A stretch of 64,000 nucleotides of DNA, from the NCBI RefSeq assembly GCF_025787225.1, contig NZ_CP090958.1:2094550-2158549 (forward strand), in the 5' to 3' direction. The translations under genes and the position numbers were made by a program. This DNA comes from Saxibacter everestensis (lineage in GTDB: Bacteria; Actinomycetota; Actinomycetes; Actinomycetales; Brevibacteriaceae). The notes under the pieces were generated by a model. The model saw nothing but the letters and a program-made list of their open reading frames with translations, ran no database searches and was not told where the DNA came from. This document shows, piece after piece, positions 20,083 through 30,826 of the stretch (position 1 is the stretch's first letter; the number at the start of each line of letters is the position of its first letter).

Positions 20083-20480
20083 AGATATTCTCCCTCGGTT
20101 GGAAACAATCACGCCACCGAGGGCGCATTGAAACACTGGACTGCTTTAGGACTCATCGGCACCGAACGCTAAGCGACCGGAACCATTTGATAACAACAGC
20201 ATAACGGCCACCACCGGGGCGGACGCAAGTCCGAAACTGAATTTGACTCAGAATCCGCGGATTCAAGCGGAAGTTGCCTTCGAAACCGAGGCCGTTATCA
20301 ACCGGTGACCAAGTCACTATACGCTCTCGGGCGACTAGCCCAGCCGTGCCACGCCGCAGCACCTCACGGTACTTCGGGCGTCCGACCGCTGAGTAATTCC
20401 GGCCGCCGCTACGCAGGTCCGACTGGTCTGCGGAACACGACTCTCGTACTCAGGCGGACTGGCCGCCGGTCTCGGCCGAT
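20083..20480 (-). promoter_or_regulatory. Leader/promoter region of the VanY-type gene
   Basis: About 400 bases with no supported gene. A TATAGT -10-like element lies at 20316-20321 (minus strand) and a TATGCT element near 20200, giving a leader of roughly 110-230 nt. VanY-type genes in Actinobacteria can carry c-di-AMP (ydaO) riboswitches, but I could not find that motif's conserved core here. Confidence 0.3.
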
Positions 20481-21692
20481 TCAGTCGTCGGTCAATGCTG
20501 ACAGCTTTTTCCATTTCTTCCAACTCAGCGCCCAGTCATAGATGTCCGTGCGCTCGTCAGCGAGTCTGACCTTGGTTCCGCTCACCTCGACCGGATCACC
20601 GTACATCGCCATCTTGAAGTACTTCTTCGCGTTCGCCGTGGACAGGTTAATACAACCGTGCGAGACATTTGCGCTGCCCTGGGACCCCGTCGTGTTCGGA
20701 TTGGCATGAATGAACTCGCCATTGTTGTTGATCCGAACCGCCCAGCGCTCCATCAGCGAGTAGTTGTACCGCTCGGAGGTCATCCGCTTCTTTTCCCACT
20801 TCTCGGTTACCACGTGGGTTCCGGAGCGGGTGTTACGGTCGGTTTCACTGTCCGAGCCATAGGACGCCGGTAACGTTGCCACGGTCTCGCCATCGCGAAT
20901 CACCACTATCTTGTGGCTTTTGGCGTCGGCCTTGACGATTTGCTCCCGGCCGATCTGGAAGTCCAGCGTGATGTCCTTGACGCCGTACACTCCGCCGCCC
21001 TGGTCCGCTTGGCTCAGCGGGAGATCGACGTGCACATCATGAAATGAGGGCCAGTAGTCCTTCGGCCGGAAATGCAGCTGTGACTTGCCCGATTGCTCAG
21101 GAAGCCACGCCCAGGAGCCTTCGATTTCCTTGAACTCGCTGTCGTCGGCATCCTCGTCCTTCACCGTGACCTTTAACAACTTCTCGACATCAGGACGTGC
21201 CTTTTCCGCAACTTCGCCGGCGAAAGAGACTGTGATGGGCACGGCCACGCCGTAGGTTGCGTCATCGCTCAGGTTGACCGTGGCTCGGCGGGTCTTCTCC
21301 GCCCTGGGTGTTTCGACCTTGCCACTGGCCTCGCCGCCCGCGGGACCGTAGGCCGTCCAGGTCCAATCAGCAGCCGGCGGCAGCTTGTTATCGGATGTCC
21401 ACGCTTTCCCATCGTCGCTGAGCCGGCCGGGGACCTTGTCCCCGTCGCCATCGGTCACCGCGACGGACTTCAGCCGGCCCGACTCGACGTCCAGGGTGAG
21501 CGGTTCGCCGTAGGCCAGGGCGCCGTCTGAACTGCCGTCCAGCACCCGGATCTTTTCCGGCGCAACACTGGTCGTGGTTTCGCTTTGGAGGGCCGCGCCG
21601 GAGGGCTCTTGGCCGCTGTCGCATCCGGTGCCGAGCAGCACGGCGACAACGAGCAGCATCGCGCTGACTGTCTGACGAGTGGCTTTGGTCAC
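20481..21692 (-). CDS. L,D-transpeptidase lipoprotein with Ig-like domains
   Basis: Makes 3-3 peptidoglycan crosslinks. The 403-residue precursor has a lipoprotein signal with lipobox LGTGC (Cys near 24). Two Ig-like domains follow (about 45-250), then the YkuD catalytic domain with HVVTEKW and the active-site signature HVSHGCINLS, where His and Cys are conserved. This architecture matches mycobacterial LdtMt2-type enzymes. The GTG start at 21692 is preceded by CATAAT eight bases upstream and no ribosome site, suggesting a leaderless mRNA. Confidence 0.93.
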   Translation of the reverse strand: MTKATRQTVSAMLLVVAVLLGTGCDSGQEPSGAALQSETTTSVAPEKIRVLDGSSDGALAYGEPLTLDVESGRLKSVAVTDGDGDKVPGRLSDDGKAWTSDNKLPPAADWTWTAYGPAGGEASGKVETPRAEKTRRATVNLSDDATYGVAVPITVSFAGEVAEKARPDVEKLLKVTVKDEDADDSEFKEIEGSWAWLPEQSGKSQLHFRPKDYWPSFHDVHVDLPLSQADQGGGVYGVKDITLDFQIGREQIVKADAKSHKIVVIRDGETVATLPASYGSDSETDRNTRSGTHVVTEKWEKKRMTSERYNYSLMERWAVRINNNGEFIHANPNTTGSQGSANVSHGCINLSTANAKKYFKMAMYGDPVEVSGTKVRLADERTDIYDWALSWKKWKKLSALTDD

Positions 21693-21799
21693 GGTATCCG
21701 ATTATGCCACCGCGACGCGGGTTGGGATGCATCCAACCTCTGTGCAAGACCGCGAACGTCCTCCAGGCGAGTTCCTGCCAGAAGTTCGTGATCCTCACC

Positions 21800-21844
21800 G
21801 ACCGGCAATTCACAGACCGGCAACTCGCCGACCGGCATTTCGCC
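21800..21844. repeat. Three-copy 15-bp tandem repeat 3' of the CNNM gene
   Basis: Units at 21800-21814, 21815-21829 and 21830-21844 share the core GACCGGCA and differ at a few positions. The block starts ten bases after the stop of the downstream CNNM gene on the minus strand. Confidence 0.85.
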
Positions 21845-21853
21845 GGTAGAGCC

Positions 21854-22912
21854 CTAGGTGAGCCGAGCGCGCTCCCGCTGCATTGCGTCGTGCACCTCGC
21901 CCACGAGTTCCTCGAGCACGTCTTCCAGGAAGACCACGCCGTGCGTCGTGCCCTCGGCGTCCAGAACCCGGGCGACATGTGAGCCGCTGCGTTGCATTGT
22001 CGCCAGAGCGTCTTCCACCTCATCGGTGAGTGCGACATTGACCAGGGCCCTGAAGCGTTTTTCCGGCACCGGTTCACGGTGGGTGTACGCCTCGTCGTCG
22101 GCGTACAGCACATCCTTCAGGTGCAGATAGCCGACCAGGTCCCCGTCATCGTCCTCAAGCAGGAACCGGCTGAACCCGGTCTGCCCGACCAGGCGCTCGA
22201 CCTCTTCCGGCGTGCACCCCACGGCGATGGTGACCAGCTTGTCCTTGGTGACCATGACGTCGCCGGCGGAGTACTCGGAGAATTCCAGGGCGCCGGACAG
22301 CAGACCCATCTCGTCGGTGAGCTTTCCCTCTTTCATCGACTCGCTGACGATCGACTGGACTTCCTCGACGGTGAAGGTCGAGTTCACTTCATCCTTCGTG
22401 TCCACCCTGAACAGCTTCAGCAGGCCATTTGCCGCGGCGTTGAGTGGAACGATGACGAACCTGAAGACCCTGCCGATCATGACGAGCGGCGGTGCGAGCA
22501 GCAACGCCGCCCGATCCGAGACTGCGAGCGAAATGTTCTTCGGGATCATTTCACCGACCACAACGTGCAGATAGGTGACAATGACGAGTGCCAGCGCGAA
22601 TGCGATAACGTCAACGGCCGCTTCCGGGATGCCGAGCAGTGCCAGCGGGCCCTGGAACAGGTGGTGGATTGCCGGCTCCGAGACATTGAGGATCAGCAAC
22701 GAGCACACGGTGATCCCGAGTTGGCACACCGCGAGCATCAGCGAGACGTGCTCCATAGCCCACAATGTGGTCTTCGCGGCGCGCGACCCCGCCTTCGCCT
22801 GGGGTTCGATCTGGCTGCGGCGTGCGGCGACAACGGCGAACTCAGCAGCGACGAAAAACGCGTTCGCCGCGAGCAGGATCACCAGCCAGACAATGCCCAT
22901 GAAATCGCTCAC
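21854..22912 (-). CDS. CNNM/CorC-family membrane protein (hemolysin family)
   Basis: Second gene of a CNNM pair, 352 residues. The N-terminal DUF21 membrane domain (1-190) has AANAFFVAAEFAVVAARRS and the conserved GEMIPKNISLAVSDR. A CBS pair follows (about 200-330), with VMTKDKLVTIAVG. The CorC_HlyC transporter-associated domain found in longer members is absent. CNNM/CorC proteins move or sense Mg2+/Co2+. The ATG overlaps the upstream gene's stop by four bases, so the pair is translationally coupled. The order GuaB1-CNNM-CNNM matches Rv1843c-Rv1841c. Confidence 0.9.
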   Translation of the reverse strand: MSDFMGIVWLVILLAANAFFVAAEFAVVAARRSQIEPQAKAGSRAAKTTLWAMEHVSLMLAVCQLGITVCSLLILNVSEPAIHHLFQGPLALLGIPEAAVDVIAFALALVIVTYLHVVVGEMIPKNISLAVSDRAALLLAPPLVMIGRVFRFVIVPLNAAANGLLKLFRVDTKDEVNSTFTVEEVQSIVSESMKEGKLTDEMGLLSGALEFSEYSAGDVMVTKDKLVTIAVGCTPEEVERLVGQTGFSRFLLEDDDGDLVGYLHLKDVLYADDEAYTHREPVPEKRFRALVNVALTDEVEDALATMQRSGSHVARVLDAEGTTHGVVFLEDVLEELVGEVHDAMQRERARLT

Positions 22913-24375
22913 TTGTGCACCCTCCCCTCGATCGGCGGATCAGCATGCACGACGGCTGCCCTGATTTCGGCCACTGCCGCACCCGTATGGTCGTGGCCAG
23001 GTTGCCCGCGGTCGTGGCCAGGTTGCGCGCGATCGTGGCCGGGTTGCGCGTTCCGGTTAACAGTGTTGTCCGAGGCGCTGGCATTCCTGGCGGGCACGTA
23101 GCGGACCCGGTCGACTCGACGCCCGTGCATCCTTTCTACGACCAGGTGCCCGTGGTCCAGCTGGGCCACGTCACCGACCGCAGGCACACGGCCGAGGTGG
23201 GCCATCAGGAATCCACCGACCGTTTCGTAGGAGCTGTCATCCGGGATATGCGAGTCAAGCCGTGAGTTCGCCTCGTCCGGCCGGGTCAGACCGGGCAGTA
23301 TCCACGAACCATCCCGGGTTCGGCGCACAGTCGACCTGGCGCGGTCATGTTCGTCCGCGACCTCTCCGACGAGTTCCTCGACAACGTCCTCCAGGGTGAC
23401 TACACCTGCCGTGCCGCCGAACTCGTCGATGACGACCGCCATCTGCAGGCCGCGACCGCGCAGTTCGAGCAGCAGCGGATCGAGCCTAACTGTCTCCGGC
23501 AATTGCACTGCCTCGCTCATCAGGCCACCGGCGTAGGCGTCGTGCCGGTTCTCGTGCGGAACGGAAACCGCCTGCTTGACGTGCACGACGCCGACGATGT
23601 CGTCGCGAGACTCACCGATTACCGGAAAACGCGAATAACCGGTGCGCCGGGCGATGACCACGATCTCTGCCGCGGTGGTGTCCTTGTTGACGGTGGTGAT
23701 CCGGGTGCGAGGCGTCATCACATCCGCTGCCGTGCGCTGCGAAAACGCCAGCGACCTGGTCAGCAACACCGCGGTCTGCACATCCAGGGTGCCCGCCTCG
23801 GCCGAGCGCCGCACGAGAGCGACAAGTTCCTCCGGCGCCCGGCCGGAGGAGTTCTCTTCCTGCGGTTCCAGCCCCATGGCACGCAGCGCCCGGTTGGCGG
23901 TGCCGTTGAGCAAGGCGATCATCGGCCCGAAGACGAAACTGAAGCCCAGCTGGAATGGCGCGACGAAGCGGCCGGTGGCCAATGGCAGTGAAATAGCGAG
24001 GTTCTTGGGTACCAGTTCACCGATCAGCATCGAGAACAGCGTCGCCGCGAACATCGCGATGGACACGCCGACCGGCGCAATGGCCGCCTCGGGGACGTTA
24101 AGGGCAGCGAGCGGACCAGCCAGCAACTTAGCGAGCGACGGCTCCATCAGGTAGCCGGTCAACAGGGTGGTGAGGGTGATTCCCACCTGCGCGGCGGACA
24201 GCTGTGTTGAAAGCGACCGTACGCCCTTGAGTAGTTGCTTTGACCCGCGTTCAGACCGCTCGACGGACTCCTCGACTGTATGCCGGTCGAGGGTGATCAG
24301 GGCAAACTCCGCTGCCACGAACAGGCCTGTGCCCACCGTCAGGAGTAGGGCCAGGCCTAAAAGTAACCATTCCAT
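22909..24375 (-). CDS. CNNM/CorC-family membrane protein with C-terminal CorC_HlyC domain
   Basis: First gene of the pair, 488 residues. DUF21 domain 1-190 (FVAAEFALITLDRHTVEESV, GELVPKNLAISLPLATG), CBS pair about 210-340 (VMTPRTRITTV), and a CorC_HlyC domain ending near RRVDRVRYVPAR. The last about 60 residues contain a GHDRxQP heptad repeat encoded by a 21-bp tandem DNA repeat (22990-23052), probably disordered and His-rich. The likely role is divalent cation export or homeostasis. It is preceded by a structured leader. Confidence 0.9.
   Translation of the reverse strand: MEWLLLGLALLLTVGTGLFVAAEFALITLDRHTVEESVERSERGSKQLLKGVRSLSTQLSAAQVGITLTTLLTGYLMEPSLAKLLAGPLAALNVPEAAIAPVGVSIAMFAATLFSMLIGELVPKNLAISLPLATGRFVAPFQLGFSFVFGPMIALLNGTANRALRAMGLEPQEENSSGRAPEELVALVRRSAEAGTLDVQTAVLLTRSLAFSQRTAADVMTPRTRITTVNKDTTAAEIVVIARRTGYSRFPVIGESRDDIVGVVHVKQAVSVPHENRHDAYAGGLMSEAVQLPETVRLDPLLLELRGRGLQMAVVIDEFGGTAGVVTLEDVVEELVGEVADEHDRARSTVRRTRDGSWILPGLTRPDEANSRLDSHIPDDSSYETVGGFLMAHLGRVPAVGDVAQLDHGHLVVERMHGRRVDRVRYVPARNASASDNTVNRNAQPGHDRAQPGHDRGQPGHDHTGAAVAEIRAAVVHADPPIEGRVHK
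22990..23052. repeat. Three-copy 21-bp in-frame repeat in the CNNM gene's 3' region
   Basis: Units at 22990-23010, 23011-23031 and 23032-23052 contain TCGTGGCC(A/G)GGTTGC. They encode three GHDR-type heptads near the C terminus, adding several histidines. Confidence 0.88.
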
Positions 24376-24556
24376 TAGCGGGCGCCGCTCGGCGCGGTCA
24401 AGGATTCCGGATCAGAATCGGATGCGCAGCGGCGCGAAGTCGCGGAAACGCGACTAGGAAAGGAAGATTCCCGCCGGCTGGAGGCGGGAGATGGACAAGG
24501 GCGGCCGGCACAATGCCGGCCGGGACTTGAACTGGTCATGTCAGTAACTCTAGCAA
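24376..24556 (-). promoter_or_regulatory. Structured 5' leader of the CNNM pair
   Basis: A TAGAGT -10 element (about 24548-24553, minus strand) would yield a leader of about 165 nt. In order it contains a perfect 9-bp hairpin (24522-24502), a G/C hairpin near 24470-24490, a perfect 7-bp hairpin with tetraloop (24455-24438) and a 6-bp GC palindrome (24395-24382) seven bases before the ATG. The first hairpin could instead be part of the guaB1 terminator. No match to the M-box core was recognised. Confidence 0.45.
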
Positions 24557-24591
24557 CCAGCCGCCCCCCGGCCAACCCGCCGGCATCGGAC

Positions 24592-26148
<1,557 letters not shown>

Positions 26149-26207
26149 CTAGTCTTGACCATGAGTCCATAACAAGCTTGCGACGATGGAAGAGGGCGAT
26201 TTTCGCC

Positions 26208-29200
26208 GTGTCCGATCAAACGGTCCACCCCGGCATGGGTGACTTCGGTGCCAATGAGTGGCTCGTAGACGAAATGTACGAGCGGTTCAAAGAAGACAAA
26301 AACTCGGTTGACGAGGCCTGGTGGGAGTTCTTCGAGGACTACACTCCCGAGGAATCAGCCACGAACGGGACGCCGGATCGGAGCAGCGGTTCCACGGCGA
26401 AGCCCGTGACTGCCGAGACCGCGGCGAAGGCCGAAGCCAAGCCTGAGGCCAAGCCGGCCGCGAAGACCGAAGTCAAGCCTGAGACCAAGCCGGCCGCGCC
26501 GAAGGCTGAGGAGAAGCCGAAGGCAGAGACCGAAGCCAAGCCCGCAGAGGCCAAGCCGGCCGCGAGGACCGACGCCAAGCCCGCAGCGGCCAAGCCGGCC
26601 AAGGCAGAAGCTGCCGACGAGGCACCGGACAAGATCACTCCGCTTCGCGGGCCGGCCAAGTTGCTGGCGAGCAACATGGACTCCAGCCTTGAGGTTCCAA
26701 CAGCCACCAGCGTTCGCGCTGTGCCCGCAAAGCTGCTGATCGACAACCGGATCGTGATCAATAGCCATCTGCGTCGTTCACAGGGCGGCAAGGTCTCATT
26801 CACCCACCTGATCGGGTTCGCCGTGATCAGGGCGCTGAGCAAGTTCCCTTCGCAGAACGTGTACTACGACATCATCGATGGCAAGCCCAGCATGGTGGCA
26901 CCGGCACACGTGAATTTCGGTCTCGCGATCGACATCCCGAAGAAGGACGGCACCCGCGCCCTCCTGGTCCCCAATGTGAAGAAGGCCGAGGAACTGGATT
27001 TCGCCCAGTTCTGGGGAGCCTACGAGGACCTGGTCAAGAAGGCGCGTAACGGACAGCTGACCGCGGGCGACTTCGCCGGCACCACTGTGTCGCTGACCAA
27101 CCCCGGCGGCATCGGCACCGTGCACTCGGTGCCGCGCCTCACCAAGAAGCAAGGCTGCATCGTCGGCGTCGGCGCACTCGACTACCCCGCCGAGTTCCAG
27201 GGCGCCAGCCTCGAAACCGTCACCCGGCTCGGCATCTCCAAGGTGCTCACACTTACCTCGACCTACGACCACCGGGTGATCCAGGGTGCCGGTTCGGGTG
27301 AGTTCCTGCGCCTCGTGCACGAGTTCCTGCTCGGCGGCGACGGCTTCTACGACGAGATCTTCCGCTCGCTCCGGCTGCCGTACGAACCAGTGCGCTGGGT
27401 CAACGACATTCACGTCGACCCCGAAGATGAGATCAACAAGACCGCGCGGGTCCAGGAACTCATCGACTCCTACCGCACCCGCGGGCACCTGATGGCGGAC
27501 ACCGATCCACTGGAGTACCGGCAGCGGCGCCATCCCGACCTCGACGTGCAGACGCACGGGCTCACCCTCTGGGACCTCGACCGGGAATTCCCCACCGGTG
27601 GATTCGCAAATCAGCCTCAGATGTCGCTGCGCAAGATCCTCGGCGTGCTGCGCGATTCGTACTGCCGGACCACCGGCATCGAGTACATGCATATCTCAGA
27701 TCCGGTGCAACGCAAGTGGTTCCAGAACCGGGTCGAGAAGCCGTTCGACAAGCCCAGCCGCGACGAGCAGATGCATATTCTCGGCCGGCTCAACGCCGCG
27801 GAGGCGTTTGAGACGTTCCTGCAGACCAAGTACGTCGGCCAGAAGCGTTTCAGCCTGGAAGGCGGCGAATCCACGATCGCGCTGCTCGACCAGGTGTTGG
27901 CCAACGCCGCGGACGCAGGCCTCCCCGAGGTCACCATCGGAATGGCGCACCGCGGCCGGCTGAATGTGCTTGCCAATATCGCCGGCAAGTCATACGGCCA
28001 GATCTTCCGCGAATTCGAAGGCACCCAGGATCCGCGCAGCGTCCAGGGTTCCGGCGATGTGAAGTACCACCTGGGCACCGAGGGTTCCTACACCTCTGCG
28101 GCCGGCAACTCGATGAAGGTTTACGTTGCGGCCAACCCATCGCACCTTGAGACCGTCGATCCTGTGCTCGAAGGCATTGCCCGGGCCAAGCAGGACCGTA
28201 TCGACCTGGGTGGCGCGGCCTTCCCTGTGCTGCCAGTGCTGGTGCACGGCGATGCCGCATTCGCCGGCCAGGGTGTCGTCACCGAGACGTTGAACCTCTC
28301 AGAGCTTCGCGGCTACCGGACCGGTGGCACGATCCATGTCGTGATCAACAACCAGGTAGGTTTCACCACCAGCCCGAGCTCCTCGCGCTCCTCGTTCTAC
28401 TCCACAGATGCCGCGAAGATCATCAATGCGCCGATCATCCACGTGAACGGCGACGACCCGGAGGCTGTCGTCCGTGCCGCGCGGCTCGCCTTCGAGTACC
28501 GCCAGGAATTCGCCAAGGACGTTGTCATCGATCTGGTCTGCTACCGTCGGCGCGGCCATAACGAGGGCGACGACCCATCGATGACCCAACCGATGATGTA
28601 CGAGCTGATCGACGCCAAGCGCAGTGTCCGCAAGCTGTACACCCGTGCGTTGATCGGCCGAGGCGATATCAGCGAGGCCGAGGCCGAAGAGGCGCTCAAG
28701 GACTACCAGGCCAGGCTTGAGGCAGCATTCGCCGAAACACACGATGCTCAGACATCTTCGGTGCCGATCGTCAGCGATGACGATGCTCCGGTATCCGGAC
28801 TGGAACGCCCCGAGGCCCAGCGCGGCGAAGACGACCAGCCACAGTCAGTGGAAACTGCCGTCGACAGTTCGGTTATCGAGCGCATCGGCAAGGCACATGT
28901 CAGCCCTCCGGAGGGCTTCACGGTGCACAAGAAGCTGAAGTCACTGCTGGAAAAGCGCGACCTGATGTCGCGTCAGGGTTCGATCGACTGGGGATACGGC
29001 GAGTTGCTTGCTTTCGGCTCGCTTTTGGTCGAAGGCGTTCCGGTCCGGCTAACCGGCCAGGACTCACGTCGTGGCACGTTCGTGCAGCGCCACTCGGTGC
29101 TGATCGATCACGGGAACGGCAACGAGTGGACGCCGCTATCGAACCTCTCCGACGACCAGGCCCGGTTCTGGGTCTACGACTCGTCGCTGTCGGAGTACGC

Positions 29201-30002
29201 CGCCATGGGCTTCGAATACGGATACTCGGTGGAACGTCCCGACGCGCTCGTACTGTGGGAGGCCCAGTTCGGTGATTTCGGTCCGGGCGCCCAGTCGATC
29301 ATCGACGAGTTCATTTCCTCTGCGGAGCAGAAGTGGCAACAGAACTCGTCGGTTGTCCTGCTGCTCCCGCACGGGTACGAGGGCCAGGGCCCGGATCATT
29401 CATCGGCCCGGATCGAGCGTTACCTGCAACTGTGCGCCGAGAACAACATGACAGTCGCCCAGCCGTCGACGCCGGCATCGCACTTCCATCTGCTGCGCCG
29501 GCAGGCATACTCCCGGCCGCGCCGCCCGCTGATCGTCTTCACGCCGAAGTGGATGCTGCGCCTGAAGGCGGCGTCCTCGCCGGTGGAGGACTTCACGACC
29601 GGTGGATTCCAGCCCGTCATCCCGGACACCAGCGTTGAGCCTCAGAACGTCGATCGGGTCCTCCTGGTCTCCGGAAAGCTCTACTGGCAGCTGTTGGAGG
29701 CCCGTGAGAAGGCTGGCGATACCAGGACGGCGCTGGTCAGGTTCGAGCAGCTGTATCCGTTGTGCGGGGAATCGATCGCCAAGGCGCTCGACGTTTACGG
29801 GGACGCGGAACTGGTCTGGGTGCAGGACGAGCCGGAGAACCAGGGGCCGTGGCCATCGATCGCGCTCGGCCTGCCGAAGTACCTTGGCGGGCGCAGTCTG
29901 CGCGTGGTGTCGCGGCGTGCTTCGGCCTCACCGGCGACCGGACTGAAGAAGGTCCACGACATGGAGCAGGCCGCCTTGATCAAAACTGCTTTCGAGCGTT
30001 AA
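26208..30002 (+). CDS. kgd: Multifunctional 2-oxoglutarate metabolism enzyme (2-oxoglutarate dehydrogenase E1 fused to E2 domain)
   Basis: TCA-cycle enzyme that decarboxylates 2-oxoglutarate with ThDP and joins the ODH complex. From the GTG at 26208 it has 1264 residues. The N-terminal GANEWLVDEMYERF helix is followed by a Lys/Pro/Ala/Glu linker (about 45-145). Next come an E2-type acyltransferase domain (about 150-400, with TYDHRVIQGAGSGEFL) and the E1 domain, with HRGRLNVLANI, GDAAFAGQGVV and RRRGHNEGDDPS for ThDP/Mg binding. This is the actinobacterial OdhA/Kgd fusion. A TTG 30 bases upstream is an alternative start; AGAGGG lies 11 bases before the GTG. Confidence 0.96.
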   Translation: MSDQTVHPGMGDFGANEWLVDEMYERFKEDKNSVDEAWWEFFEDYTPEESATNGTPDRSSGSTAKPVTAETAAKAEAKPEAKPAAKTEVKPETKPAAPKAEEKPKAETEAKPAEAKPAARTDAKPAAAKPAKAEAADEAPDKITPLRGPAKLLASNMDSSLEVPTATSVRAVPAKLLIDNRIVINSHLRRSQGGKVSFTHLIGFAVIRALSKFPSQNVYYDIIDGKPSMVAPAHVNFGLAIDIPKKDGTRALLVPNVKKAEELDFAQFWGAYEDLVKKARNGQLTAGDFAGTTVSLTNPGGIGTVHSVPRLTKKQGCIVGVGALDYPAEFQGASLETVTRLGISKVLTLTSTYDHRVIQGAGSGEFLRLVHEFLLGGDGFYDEIFRSLRLPYEPVRWVNDIHVDPEDEINKTARVQELIDSYRTRGHLMADTDPLEYRQRRHPDLDVQTHGLTLWDLDREFPTGGFANQPQMSLRKILGVLRDSYCRTTGIEYMHISDPVQRKWFQNRVEKPFDKPSRDEQMHILGRLNAAEAFETFLQTKYVGQKRFSLEGGESTIALLDQVLANAADAGLPEVTIGMAHRGRLNVLANIAGKSYGQIFREFEGTQDPRSVQGSGDVKYHLGTEGSYTSAAGNSMKVYVAANPSHLETVDPVLEGIARAKQDRIDLGGAAFPVLPVLVHGDAAFAGQGVVTETLNLSELRGYRTGGTIHVVINNQVGFTTSPSSSRSSFYSTDAAKIINAPIIHVNGDDPEAVVRAARLAFEYRQEFAKDVVIDLVCYRRRGHNEGDDPSMTQPMMYELIDAKRSVRKLYTRALIGRGDISEAEAEEALKDYQARLEAAFAETHDAQTSSVPIVSDDDAPVSGLERPEAQRGEDDQPQSVETAVDSSVIERIGKAHVSPPEGFTVHKKLKSLLEKRDLMSRQGSIDWGYGELLAFGSLLVEGVPVRLTGQDSRRGTFVQRHSVLIDHGNGNEWTPLSNLSDDQARFWVYDSSLSEYAAMGFEYGYSVERPDALVLWEAQFGDFGPGAQSIIDEFISSAEQKWQQNSSVVLLLPHGYEGQGPDHSSARIERYLQLCAENNMTVAQPSTPASHFHLLRRQAYSRPRRPLIVFTPKWMLRLKAASSPVEDFTTGGFQPVIPDTSVEPQNVDRVLLVSGKLYWQLLEAREKAGDTRTALVRFEQLYPLCGESIAKALDVYGDAELVWVQDEPENQGPWPSIALGLPKYLGGRSLRVVSRRASASPATGLKKVHDMEQAALIKTAFER

Positions 30003-30008
30003 ACCTCG

Positions 30009-30626
30009 ATGAGCAGCACAGGACGTTCAACAGGAATTCTTAACGTAGTGGCCGTCGGCGACGAACTTGTCGCCGGGCTCGGCGATGCCCGCGGCCAGGG
30101 CTGGGTAGGTCGCGTCGCCGCTCGCACACTGAGCGAGGGGCACAACCTACGGATGTTCGGACTCGGCGTGCCGAGCGAGGGCACCGCGGCGCTGTCGTCC
30201 CGCTGGTACGGCGAGGCCTCGCGGCGCTATGCCACGAGCGCTGACAACCGGCTGATCATCGGGCTGGGCTGCGCTGATCTCGGCGAGGGTCTTTCACTCG
30301 CCCGGTCTCGGCTCAACCTGGCGAATCTGCTGGACGAGGCGCTGTCCAAAGAGGTCTCCACCTTCGTTGTTGGCCCCACTCCGACGGTTCACGACGAGGC
30401 GAATCGGCGGATCCAGGAACTGTCCGCCGGCTTCGCCGATGTGGCAAGCAGGCGCGGCGTCAACTACGTGGACACGTTCACCCCGCTGCTGAACCACGAG
30501 CAGTGGCGCACGGATGTCGGCGCGAGCGATATCGGGTTGCCCGCGCAGGCCGGCTACGGTCTGCTGGCCTGGCTGGTGCTGAACCGCGGCTGGTACAGCT
30601 GGCTCGGCCTGCCCTCGCCGGCGTAG
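30009..30626 (+). CDS. SGNH/GDSL-hydrolase-fold protein lacking catalytic residues
   Basis: A 205-residue protein with an SGNH-like layout: block I reads VAVGDELVAGLGD, where the catalytic Ser of GDSL is Glu. A block III-like segment reads LGCADLGEG instead of GxND. The C-terminal DxxH block appears as SDIGLPAQAGYG, without His. I infer that it is not an esterase and may bind a ligand. It starts seven bases after the kgd stop, so it is cotranscribed and possibly linked to central metabolism. No signal peptide or membrane helix is seen. Confidence 0.75.
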   Translation: MSSTGRSTGILNVVAVGDELVAGLGDARGQGWVGRVAARTLSEGHNLRMFGLGVPSEGTAALSSRWYGEASRRYATSADNRLIIGLGCADLGEGLSLARSRLNLANLLDEALSKEVSTFVVGPTPTVHDEANRRIQELSAGFADVASRRGVNYVDTFTPLLNHEQWRTDVGASDIGLPAQAGYGLLAWLVLNRGWYSWLGLPSPA

Positions 30627-30707
30627 CACCGGCGGAGACCGGCGGGCGGCTCGCGCAGGAGCACCCGGCTATGGCACGATACGACAGGGAAAACAAAGGA
30701 GAAATAT

Positions 30708-30782
30708 ATGAGTAAGCGAGCACGCAAGCGCCGCGCCCGTAAGGGCGGCGCCGCAAACCACGGCAAGAAGCCAAACACTTAA
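30708..30782 (+). CDS. Ribosomal protein bL37 (24-residue actinobacterial protein)
   Basis: An ORF of 24 codons preceded by a strong AAAGGAG site with six-base spacing. The product is extremely basic: it begins MSKRARKRRARKGG, then AANHGKKPNT. This Lys/Arg block followed by the NHGKxPN tail matches bL37, a tiny 50S protein known from mycobacterial ribosomes and often missed in annotation. A perfect 14-bp terminator hairpin begins six bases after the stop, confirming a discrete transcription unit. Confidence 0.88.
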   Translation: MSKRARKRRARKGGAANHGKKPNT

Positions 30783-30787
30783 AGAGC

Positions 30788-30826
30788 AATGCCCGGGTCG
30801 CATCAAGCGACCCGGGCATTACTGTT
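30788..30826 (+). terminator. Intrinsic terminator after bL37
   Basis: A perfect 14-bp stem, 30788-30801 with 30807-30820, and 5-base loop ATCAA, followed by ACTGTTT. The U-tract is weak but the stem is very stable. Confidence 0.88.

Noticed and set aside
20137-20480. Possible c-di-AMP riboswitch before the VanY-type gene
   Set aside because: The conserved ydaO core could not be found in either orientation.
26161-26172. Three-codon mini-ORF (ATG to TAA) in the kgd leader
   Set aside because: Too short to support; a ribosome site is absent and it may occur by chance.
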